The notes below the pieces were generated by a model. It was not told the DNA's origin. It saw only the letters and a list, made by a program, of their open reading frames with translations, and made no database searches. Source: Prostheceraeus crozeri (lineage: Eukaryota; Platyhelminthes; Polycladida; Euryleptidae). From it: a stretch of DNA of 64,000 nucleotides. The translations under genes were made by a program, and so were the position numbers. Of the stretch, positions 1 through 9,354 are shown in pieces; within the stretch, counting starts at the first letter, position 1, and every line of letters begins with the position of its first letter. The stretch covers positions 1-64,000 of the forward strand of contig CAJQUW010012642.1 of NCBI GenBank assembly GCA_907163375.1, written 5' to 3'.

Positions 1-84
1 GGTTTTTTCTTCCACTGGCCTCAGTTGTAGATGATCTGATCGTAGCGAACCTTGTAACGTTTGACCGCCATTTTTGTCCGGCAT
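1..84 (-). CDS. 5' end of an unidentified protein-coding gene, running off the window
   Basis: On the - strand an ATG at 84 opens a frame of 28 codons (MPDKNGGQTL...) that is still open at the window edge. The product is not recognised. Support comes from the layout: a TATA box at 382-372, a leader exon of about 78 nt, a donor ATG|GTAAGT at 272/271, a pyrimidine-rich 137-nt intron, an acceptor TTTTCAG ending at 135, then 50 nt of leader without an ATG before this start. An ATG at the very end of exon 1 would read only three codons across the splice and would act as a tiny upstream ORF. What I see is the splice signals and open frame. That this is a real gene is inference, because the coding part seen is short. 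Confidence 0.45.
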   Translation of the reverse strand, partial: MPDKNGGQTLQGSLRSDHLQLRPVEEKT

Positions 85-134
85 TACTAGTTGCAGCAGA
101 TGGAGTACGAATGAAGTTTAGTAGATTAAGATGC

Positions 135-271
135 CTGAAAATGAAATAAGAAAAAGATTGTATTTTTTTAAGTTTACGTTCAAGGGAGGCTCTTGAGAGG
201 GAGGAGGGTGGGAGATGGGGAGAGGGGAGAGAGGGGAAAGTAGGAGAAAATAAAGGAAAGTAGCGACTTAC
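135..271 (-). other. Probable intron in the 5' leader of the left-edge gene
   Basis: Read on the - strand it starts GTAAGT (271-266), a consensus donor, and ends in a long pyrimidine tract and TTTTCAG. The bulk of it is the polypurine block of the + strand at about 186-240, which is pyrimidine-rich on the coding strand. Length is 137 nt. A (GA)n stretch at 297-312 of the + strand lies in the predicted leader exon. Confidence 0.45.
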
Positions 272-312
272 CATTTTAGTTAGATAATAGAATAGGGAGA
301 GAGAGAGAGAAA
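186..312. repeat. Polypurine / (GA)n low-complexity tract
   Basis: Positions 186-240 are almost pure G and A, and 297-312 is a GA-type microsatellite. It overlaps the predicted intron and leader exon of the left-edge gene and reads as a polypyrimidine tract on that strand. Confidence 0.8.
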
Positions 313-371
313 ATGTGCGTCCGTCACTCGTGCGATTCAACGATGGAATGATTCTCACTGTGGAAGGCTCG

Positions 372-382
372 CTATTTATATA
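372..382 (-). promoter_or_regulatory. TATA box for the left-edge - strand gene
   Basis: On the - strand the sequence is TATATAAATAG, a strong TATA match. The expected start of transcription about 30 nt downstream falls near 350, just before the predicted leader exon that ends at 272. Confidence 0.4.
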
Positions 383-536
383 GAAATGCTTGATTCTCAT
401 TGGATGATGATCCTCATTGCACAATAACATCAAGCTAATTCCAAACCTGGCCTCCGTTTACCAATCCGAGCCTTCATTCGCCCGCTGGAGCTGTTTCTTG
501 GGAAATTCTAACTCTGTCGTTTTTCGTCAATCTCCC

Positions 537-681
537 AAAATCTTGAATGGCGTCTCACATCTAAACGAAGACAGATATGAACAAGCCGTTTCTTTCAGTG
601 AATTTGTCTCACTCTTAGCTTTCAAACGAGCTATGGCACGACAAAATCCGTCCACTAGAACCAAAGTTAGAAGATTGCTGT

Positions 682-719
<38 letters not shown>

Positions 720-1203
720 GGGGGAAACAACACAAAACCCGGCGCCAGTCCCACCCCCCATACATTTTAAAGATTTTGTAAGTTTTTTGGTCAGTGAAAT
801 TTGATGAAAAATGTTTTGGTGACGGTCCCAGGTCGAAATTCCACACTTTGGAAAATTTTCAAAATTTTACCCATACAAAGTCACTCTGACACTTAGGATT
901 TTTTCAGGTGAGCTCCGACCTAAAATCTTGTAACAGCTATAACTTTTGAACGGCTGGTCCGATTGACTCGCGACAAAAATGTCGTCGAGCAGTTCTTTCT
1001 CCTCTTTCAAACGAGTAGCTGTAAGACAAAATCCGTCCAATAGAACCAAAGTTAGAAGATCGGTGCCGAGGGGGGGGGCGTCAGCGAAATTTGATGAAAA
1101 ATGTTTTGGTAATGGTCCCAGGTCGAAATGCCACACTTTGGAAAATTTTCAAAATTTTACCCATACAAAGCCACTCTGACACTTAGGATTTTTTCAGGTG
1201 AGC
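537..1203. repeat. Diverged tandem duplication of about 300-370 bp, two copies
   Basis: Copy A (about 537-905) and copy B (about 923-1203) share the same order of blocks: an ACAAAATCCGTCCA segment, AACCAAAGTTAGAAGAT, a G run, a TTTGATGAAAAATGTTTTGG segment, and a final GGATTTTTTCAGGTGAGCT. Antisense reading frames in both copies share a TLVLxDGFC-like peptide, so the unit may once have been coding on the - strand, but I do not recognise it. The G run is 35 nt in copy A and about 9 nt in copy B. Confidence 0.75.
683..717. repeat. Homopolymer run of 35 G
   Basis: Thirty-five consecutive G on the + strand, inside copy A of the tandem duplication. It makes spurious poly-Gly and poly-Pro frames on the two strands. 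Such a run is prone to length change, G-quadruplex formation and assembly error. Confidence 0.9.
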
Positions 1204-1430
1204 TACGACATTCCACCCTCCCAACCTGGCCGGCACACCACGCCAACCTGGAGAGCGCAGCACACACCACCTCGCGCTACGTCGGCCGGCCAGAGGGGGG
1301 GACGTCAGACACGAAGCAACACGGCGGCTCACCACGACCGACTCGACTGACAGGAGGGGGGGGGTCGTCAGCGACGGCGGCCATCTTGCGCGATCCAGTG
1401 GTGGAGTTTTACTTACTACTGAGCTATGTA
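1204..1430. other. GC-rich block between the tandem repeat and the LINE
   Basis: Base composition jumps to strongly GC-rich with several G runs (around 1299 and 1356). An open - strand frame runs through it in phase with the truncated LINE reverse transcriptase, but the peptide is Arg/Pro/Ser-rich and does not look like reverse transcriptase. It is probably a piece of another element joined at the LINE breakpoint. Confidence 0.4.
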
Positions 1431-3604
1431 AAATGAAGCCCAAAATATTAACAGAGGCAACATTTTCGTACGCATGGCTACAGCCAACAGGAAATGATCT
1501 ACTCTTTTTATTAATCAACATCTGTTTACTCTTGGCCTGATTTATATTCAAGCCAATATTCAAAAAGGACTTCACAATATCATCGACTTCCGACTGAGTT
1601 GGATTGTCAGCAAAAATTGGCTCAATTATAGCCATGTCATCTGCATACATTACAATTTTAGAAGCACTTGAAGAAGAGGTAGCAATGCAAGATCCCATCA
1701 TTGAGTTAAACAAGTACGGGCCCAAAATCGACCCTTGGGGTACCCCAGATATAACCTCTGATTCGACTCCACGATAACCATCCAGAACGACGATCTGAGT
1801 AGCCTACGTTCAGTCAAATAAGATTTAAGCCATCTTATGAATCCACCCTCCATTCCACACGAATGTAAATTATTCAAAAGCTTGTTGTGTAGAATTCTAT
1901 CGAATGCCTTTGTTAAATCCAGGCATGTAATACGAACACCAAGTATTTCACTCATTTCCATAAGTACCTTGATTTCATTCACAATTTCAACCAATGCACT
2001 GGTTGTACTACCCATAGGCCTGTAAGCATGCTGTCCAGCGCCATAGCATTGAAATAGAGATGTCTTTTACATTTTTCAGCACAAGTTTTTCAAAGACTTT
2101 TATATAAGGGTCGACAGTAGAGATATAGGGCGTAGGTCATGAACGGTTGGTACAGATTTCTTTGGTATGGGATGAATAAGAGCAATTTTTAATTCTGAAG
2201 GAAATATTCTTTGATTGATAGAAGTGTTCATCATGTGAGAAATTGGACCACTTAACATGGATGCACCAAAACGTAGAAGGCGAGAAGAAATACCATCAAA
2301 CCCGTAGGACTTATTCAATTTCAGGGACTGAATAGCATTGTAAACGTCAAGTTCAGAGATAGAAAAGTTCCAGACGGCGTCAATGCTAGCAGGAAGATCA
2401 TCATCAGCAATAGTATTAAAGTTCTTGCGAAACTCAACTGTCAAAATATTGATCAAGTTGTTGAGACCACCAAACTCATTTATCAGACCGTCAAATGTAC
2501 TTTTTCTTTTGATGCCACGCACATCATTAATTACTACGGACCAACAATCCTTGGCAGAAGCTGAATGTTTATTAGCCCAATTCAATTTGGCTTTAAAAAT
2601 TTCAATTTTAACTCGATCTTTGTAGTGCTCATAGAGAGGCCAGTCGTGATTTCGAAATGCTTGCCATCGCTTGTTGATAAGATACTTCAACACAGGAGTG
2701 ATCCAAGGTTTGTCCCTGTTTGTAAAAGTGACATATTCACGATGAAAACACATGGCTGCTGAACGAATGCTATCAACTGAAGTACAATTAAATATATCAT
2801 CAAAATGAATGGCTGATAACGCTTTAATGAATTCTGTGATATTTGAGTGTCTGTAGTCCCAAACTTCCACAGCACGGTTAACAATAGGCAAGTTCTGAAC
2901 ATTCAGAAGACTTAGAACTATACAATTGTGGTCAGACGTGCTCAGAGGTGGACCTATACTCGCCGTTGTTTCATACATCATACTAAGCTCATCGTCGATC
3001 CAAATATGATCAAGGATGTTAGCAGATCTAGTTGGACATGTAAATTTATTTGTGAGATTAAAGTCTTCAGAAAATACACAAGTATCAAAGTTGTTAAAGT
3101 CCCCACAAATCATAAAACATACATTAACTCTTTCGACAAGAATGTTATCAAGCTCCGACTGGAAGAAATCAGAAATTGTCTTGCGATCAGGTACACAAAG
3201 ATTTGGAGGAATATATGCAAGAATACAAGTAATATCCAAAACTCCAAAGACAATAACTCGATGGAATGCGGTTTTGGAACAGACAAATCTCTTCGCTTGG
3301 GACACAGACTTTTGTGAATCCAGGCGCAAACGCCACCACCTAGACGATTCACACGGTCATCACGAAAGAAAATATAATCTCTGAAGTAAAGAATGGAGTC
3401 ATAAGCAATGTCCGAGTTCAACCACGATTCCGTCATTAAAACAACTTCAGACTGCAACTGAGATGTTGTTAGTGCTAAATCATCGAATTTATTGAAAATA
3501 GATCGAGCGTTAGCAAGGAAAACTTTAGGAGTCTTAAAACCACACATTGATGAAGAGTCTATTTTCATACCATGATGCCTGAGAGATTCAGGTAAAAACT
3601 TCAC
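1430..3604 (-). pseudogene. LINE ORF2: endonuclease plus reverse transcriptase, broken
   Basis: In ORF2 the N-terminal half carries the endonuclease: a TESWLNSDI segment, the catalytic Asp of GDFNN and the catalytic His of SDHN. Next come a linker, then RT blocks: SYGFDGISSRLLR, LRPISLL, DLTKAFDRI (first catalytic Asp), PQGSILGP and YADD (second and third catalytic Asp). The reading frame changes near 3300, between 2015 and 2100, and near 1730. The likely original start is the ATG at 3568. The family normally continues a further few hundred residues after YADD; here it ends in foreign GC-rich DNA. Confidence 0.85.
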
Positions 3605-4324
3605 CGAAATTCTTGATATCAGACCGTAGCATTGTTTGGTTTCGATAGATCACCACGTCTTCACCATTGTTGCGCCTGCGCTTAAGCTCTTGCATTTGCT
3701 CTTTAGCTCTATTTGCTGAGCACGAGTCAGATCACTGCCAACGAATACATCACGAAATTTGTGGAGTTTCGTAAGCATCTTGCTTTTTTTAGAGCTTTCC
3801 TTTTTCGCACTCACGTTATTGCAAATAATTTTAATTGGTGTGGACCAGCATCAGGACGCGCTCGACCAAGACGCCTGACGTCACCAATGGCTGTAGCTGT
3901 TATACCAAGCTCCTCAACCAGTTCCGTTACCTGTCTACGATCGAAATCTTGCTTTTCTGAAACAGTTCCATAATCAGCTTCTACAACACCGCGGATGACA
4001 AGGTTGTTCATTCTTTCAATTCGCTGATCCATTTCATCAAAACATCGAAGGATAAACATTTAACTCAGTCTTATTCATCTTATGGTAGATGTTCGCTATT
4101 TCGGACTTGATCGAGTTGTATCCGCTTTGGATTACACTTACAGAACTTTCTAGGCCCTGAATTTTAGTTTTTATAGATTCAAATTCTACTTTCATCGCAT
4201 TAAGGTCCTGCGTGATTCTTTAAATTATTTCATCTTTAGTTTCCTTAAGCAGCTGCTTGATATCGTTCAAGGAAACGCCAGTCGATGAACCAGAACGCGT
4301 GCTTCTCTTGATCGGTGTACCCAT
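3605..4324 (-). pseudogene. LINE ORF1 (coiled-coil / RNA-binding type), broken
   Basis: Starts MGTPIKRSTRSGSS at 4324. A stop follows after about 35 codons. Further on, RIERMNNLVIRGV and DVRRLGRARPDAG match the conserved core of CR1-type ORF1 proteins, which bind the element's RNA. The tail contains an ELKRRRNNGEDVVIYR-like stretch usual for the end of this protein, in a different frame. It lies directly upstream of ORF2 and overlaps its first codons. Confidence 0.7.
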
Positions 4325-4530
4325 GGTAATAGTAAATGATTGTGCAGCACTCTTGACAAAATCAAGAACAATCACAAGGCCAATGATAGGAGACAATTGC
4401 TTAGACTAGAGCACCGAACCGGAACGACGCCTCCTATGGAGCAATCCTATGAGGCTGCTCACACAGAGGCGAGCGTGTCACTTGGGTCAAAGAGGATATC
4501 GTTTCTACTGGCAAGGCAGATGTAGCTTGG

Positions 4531-7100
4531 GAATTCTCCAAATTGTAGTGATATTGTAGGTTTCAGCATCTTATGTGGGTGGAAGTATTATGAAGAAGCT
4601 ATGAAACAAGTATTTGGATTGATATCTACGAAATCAAATTGAATTTCCAAAATAACTTTTGAACGTGAGCTGAACGACGTTCAAGCGTTTCGTGAACTAT
4701 TCATTCTCTGATTCTCTTCTACATGTGTATACATGCCCATCAAAGTAATTTTGATGAATGTCATATATTTCTGTACTGCAGTTTTTGCGCTCTTTTAAAA
4801 CATACATTATGCCGCAGATAACAAAAGTGTGAAATGCAACTCAGAATCTACAGAATTTTTCAGAATCTACATTTTCATGGTTTATATTTGACTACCGGTA
4901 TGATTGAAATGAGATCCCATTGGATGCATTTTAAGAGAAAACACAGGACGGTGTTTCGTCTATCATGCTTTAATCACACCAAAAATTGGATTACAGACAT
5001 AGTGAATAAGAACTGATTAAAACTTAGGGAAATCAAGCCGATTTTTAGGAAAATCATAAAAACCGATGCAAAAGAAAATGTGCGTCTCGCACTAATGCTC
5101 AGATACAATATTTGTAGAGGTAAATGACGAAGGAGTTAAAGCAAACTTCAAGTTTTTTGGTGACCATTCCCCCCAAGCAACCATCAGATGTTTTGTAGTT
5201 ACAGCAGATAAATATGGTTGTGAAAAAATTATTGTAAGTGAAAATATTGAATAGATACCAAAAATGGAGATAAGCGCGAAATATAAAGTCATTCCATTAC
5301 TTTCCTTCTCGTGTAATTGTGCAAGCGCCTATGTAGGATTTTCCAATCTATATTACGATTAGGCTCCATGCAACCTGTGTTCATTTCTGATATAATATTG
5401 AACACAGAAAAAGAAAAAAGTCTCCATTTCTCTTATAAATTCCATCTTGAATTTGTCATTTAGTCTCTCTACTTATGCTGCTTCGATAATCACTCATGAT
5501 ATGTACAGTACACTATTATGATATATCGATTCGAGACTCGAATCGAATCTGGAATCAAGTCGTGATTCGCGAATAGAATCGAATCATTGAAATATTACAT
5601 AGGCCTGCTTTCGCTTAGATTTGTGGTTTACTTAGCCGAAGTATATTAAAGATCTCGTGTATGCTTAACAAGAGCAACGAACGAGGCTTCCATACTGTAT
5701 GTATCGATAGGCAGGTTAAAAATATCAAGACGCTGAATGTTCGGGGTTGTTGTACGATAGAGAACCTTTGCAACCACTGGAATGGTGAATCGCAGGTGGG
5801 CTATAGGTAAACAAAGACTACAATTTATGAATACTCTATCAAATTACTTGTAGAAGTCTTTTGGATTTCATCAATGACAGGAAGCGAAATTTCCATCAAT
5901 CATTCCTACATCTACACCTTGATCTCGGGAAAACACTGATTCTCATGAACTGAAAATCAGTAGATTCTATCATTTCTGCCTTAATTTTCAAAAAGCATTA
6001 ACAGAACTTTTGCAACCAGTCCTTGAAATATTATATCGTATAATTATCGCTTTTAATATTGCGTATAATGGAAAAGGCAAATTTTCAAAAATTGTTACCC
6101 TGAACGCATTTTAGGGTGATGCCTCCTAATTTGATGTATGCTCGGCGTGAAAACAACTCCTTATACCCAAAAATTTGAAATGTAAAATGCTTCCATAAAT
6201 ATTTGAAGGAGTTATTTTAAAGAGGTTATTGTCATCTGTTAGTAATTTATTAGCATTGCGCTGAGGCTTTCAACCAAACGAAGCGCTAGTTCATTGCTGA
6301 TAAAGAACATATTTTTACTTTGTTGCAATTCAATGTCATGATATAAGTAGCATCATATGAAAAATGAAGAATTTTGATATTTCAGAAATTAAAGAGTTTT
6401 TGCAATTTGGTTTTTTGACTGATCGGGATATCGCAAATTTATGAGGGTATCAAAGCAACAAATGATGTATGAATGGATTCTCCAAAGTGTTTAAATGGGA
6501 TTCTCTATTTACACGAAAATTCTCTATTTATACGAAAACGCAGTTCCTTGACCTTTTCATATCTAGTCATAAGAATACTAGTGCACCACCTGGCTGTCGA
6601 CGTCTACAGCTAGTAGCATGTGCATTAAGGGGTCGTGTATCATAGCAATCAAACAATAAGTAATCAGCTAGATAAATAATAAACACGAAGGTGTCACCTC
6701 ATTAAACGTCCAGCTTCATTTTAAGTTGTTTCACATGCTCAATATAATGTGGCCACTAGTCGAAGTACAGTTTCATATTGAATTCACTTTAGGTCTTGTG
6801 ATCTCACTTTTTTATTACCGAATTAGCTGTTGACCTAATTAGTAAAACCATGTTCAATACAGCAAAACTTCAATAATAGTTTACTCTACATTTGAAATCA
6901 TTGCAGCAGCAATTTTGGAAATGCTTTTTACCACATAGTAGTGATGCAAATGGAAAATTTTCCAATGGAAAATTTTGAAATTTATTTTTCGGTGATTGAC
7001 GTTTTTGCCTTTGCTTTGAAGACTTATTATAGTCGTTTGAAAAGACTACGTAATATTCAAAGACCAAAAACTTCTCTATCATCCCTGCATGTTAACTTTT
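4531..7100. other. Gene-free stretch
   Basis: No gene or element is recognised. The only structure seen is a short degenerate ATCGATTCG/GAATCGA repeat at about 5523-5586 and a direct repeat of ATGGAAAATTTT at 6949-6980. Confidence 0.6.
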
Positions 7101-7119
7101 GGAACCAACTGCACCCCTT

Positions 7120-7330
7120 CCATGTCTATTTCAGATCTTTCCAAATGAATTTCACACATTAAATGGATTTCAGATTTCTCTAATTAAATTTCAGATATCT
7201 GTCAGAAACTCAACTTTGAAGGGATCTTAAATTCAACTGGAGAATCTCCAATTCAGCTGGAAATGTCTGAAATTCATTTAAGTAGATCTGAAATCGATTT
7301 GGAACTATCTGAACCATCTGAGCTAGAAAT
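7120..7330. repeat. Imperfect inverted repeat built of TTTCAGAT/ATCTGAAA words
   Basis: The left part carries TTTCAGATCT...AAATGAATTTCA and the right part carries its reverse complement (TGAAATTCATTT...AGATCTGAAA). Several further TTTCAGATATCT copies lie between. A similar run of TTTCAGATATCCATCTAATTTCAGACG occurs at about 46990-47040. It looks like a decayed foldback element or minisatellite. Confidence 0.45.
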
Positions 7331-7862
7331 GGAAGATGTGTAGTTTGTTCTCAACGAAGATATCGGACAATATGCCAGAAGTTAGAAGCTATCATAGATA
7401 TTCTTCTCCTCATCACAGATATCTTTAGTTTCCAAATATTTCACGAGTTCACAGTCTTTATCTTCCAATATGTTCGCTTTGTATAATGCTGTGGTGGACT
7501 GTGTGCTTGTGCTTCACATGCTCATCAACACATGGAGAATTTGTATCATTACAATCGAGGATGTATATAAAGATGACAATAAGGATGACAATAAAGCTTA
7601 ACTTTCAAGCTATAAGCAAACTCCCAAATGAAGTGCATTATTTTTGCTCCAGATCTTTCACATTGCATGAAATTATACCCTATTGTAAAGGAAAAAAAAT
7701 CATGTTATCCCAGAAGGTGTCTGTGTTATAATATTAAAATATGCCAACAAATTACCACAAGCCAGGCAAAGGAATGCTCAAAAATCCGCGGACGGGACTC
7801 GTATTGCTGCGATCGTTTTAATCGAAATGATATGATGAAATCAAGAGTTTTAGTACAATTCT

Positions 7863-8110
7863 AGTGATGTCTGTGCCTCGGCTGTGGTATAAAACGCAAA
7901 AATTATATCACAAAAATTCAAAATTTTCCATTTTTCAAGATTGTTTTATTCGAGATAATGATCAAAATCAGCAGTTTTATACCCATTCTATTGGTGTGTA
8001 GCTGCCTCGGCTGTTGAAGTGGTCAAAGCATAGAGCCTATCACAAAAAATCAGAACTTTCAAAATTTTTCCAAAATTTTCCGGAAAAATTTTGATTCAAT
8101 TTTGCTGATT
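7863..8110. repeat. Two diverged tandem copies of a ~120-bp unit
   Basis: Both copies start with a TGCCTCGGCTGT word (about 7875 and 8002), then carry TATCACAAAAA and an AAAATTTTCC-rich end. No coding frame. Confidence 0.45.
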
Positions 8111-9300
8111 TGCAATTTTGCATTTTTATATGTCAAAATTGATTTATCAACGGATTCTGGGTCAAAGCATGATACTGTATAATCAAAAATAGGTTTGCAT
8201 TTTTTATCGGCCATCTTAATACCCTGGCGACCGATTCAAATTTCAAATTTAAAAAAGTATAAAAAGCAATGTAATAATTATCATGAAATTCTGAGAGCCT
8301 AAGTATGTATTACGCACAAATAGGAAGTCAGGTATGAGTAATCGTTTGGCACCATCTAATTTGACCTTGGATCACGGGGTCATGGAGAAGACGCGAAGAG
8401 AGGCGAAGCGTCGAGTGTTTCAAATTACATAGACAATAAGTTCAATTACAGGTGGAAGCACGATAGGCTATGCGGTATTATATTTCCTATTATATGGTGT
8501 TGAGTTCTTGCACTAGTGCGAGGAACTGCAAAGATATCTAAATACATACAATACACAGATTGCCAATCCAAGAACCACTTTTAGATGCACTGATAAAAAG
8601 GCAAAGAACTGCAATATCATGCTGGAACATAGAAATTAACAATACCATAGAAAGTCTACCATTATCTACTTCTATGTGCTGGAAAGATCTCTACGATATC
8701 CGTGGATATTAAAAAAAATTCAATATCTATCCATAGAGATCCAAGAAAATTGATTTCGTGTGGGGTTTACATGTAATTTACTAATCTCATTCGCTGTTCC
8801 TCTGATTACCTTCACCATTCATGTGTAGAATAAAATATTGACATGGATTAAGCTTATAGCGGATTATGGTCTTTCTTTTGTAAATTTTGAACTGGCAATG
8901 AATAATAACAGTGCAATTTCTTTCGAGACAATATGTATAGTTTACCTTAATTGTGAAGTTTGGTGGTTTGATAAATGGATTATTAGCTGGAAACGAAAAC
9001 CTGTGGTTACTATGTTGATATATCCTATTTATCATTGTAAAATATCTATTTAGCATCAATTGAATTCTATATCGTAGGCGTAGTGTAAGATAGATTTAAT
9101 GTAAATAATTGTCTAACGATACTTAGTAAGGCATCGGGCGAGTTTTGCTTCAGTTTTGACATGGAGATGTTTGAAAAATAGACCGCATCCTCTAATGGCA
9201 CCACCTCGAACAGATCGTTCCTCAGCACGATTGTTGGAAATATGCCGCTGTGGCCGTCTGTGAGAAGTTTTGCGGTAATTTCATGAGGCCATTTGCAAAG
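8110..9300. other. Gene-free stretch
   Basis: No gene or element recognised. Short overlapping frames at 8787-9059 lie on both strands with no recognisable product. Confidence 0.5.
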
Positions 9301-9304
9301 GAAA

Positions 9305-9330
9305 TGATGATCTGATAATAAGAACTCTTT
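9305..9330. repeat. Left arm of an old inverted repeat split by the 9355-11727 insertion
   Basis: The sequence GATCTGATAATAAGAACTCTTT at 9309-9330 recurs in inverted form at 11844-11873 with a few differences. Removing the transposon between them leaves a hairpin with a loop of about 140 bp. The flanking text at 11780-11830 (CTGAAGAAGGTCGAGGTCC) resembles Penelope-like element ends. The family call is tentative. Confidence 0.35.
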
Positions 9331-9354
9331 GGTTTTCTCGAAATAAGTTCTTTC

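Larger units (their letters stand above)
1430..4530 (-). mobile_element. CR1-like non-LTR retrotransposon (LINE), broken, 3' end missing
   Basis: The element reads right to left. ORF1 starts at 4324 and ends near 3605. ORF2 follows with an APE-type endonuclease (about 3604-2930) and a reverse transcriptase (about 2700-1430). Landmark motifs are ANARSIFNKFDDL, GDFNN and TSDHN in the endonuclease, and DLTKAFDRI, GVPQGSILGPYLF and YADD in the RT. The sequence leaves the RT about 60 residues after YADD, near 1430, so the 3' part and tail are lost. At least four frame changes or stops split the two ORFs, so this is a dead copy. 4325-4530 is probably its 5' untranslated region. Clade within the CR1/L2/jockey group is inferred from ORF1 style and motif wording. 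Confidence 0.88.

Noticed and set aside
527-754. A poly-proline (-) and poly-glycine (+) protein
   Set aside because: Both come from the 35-G run and its neighbours in a tandem repeat; no other coding evidence.
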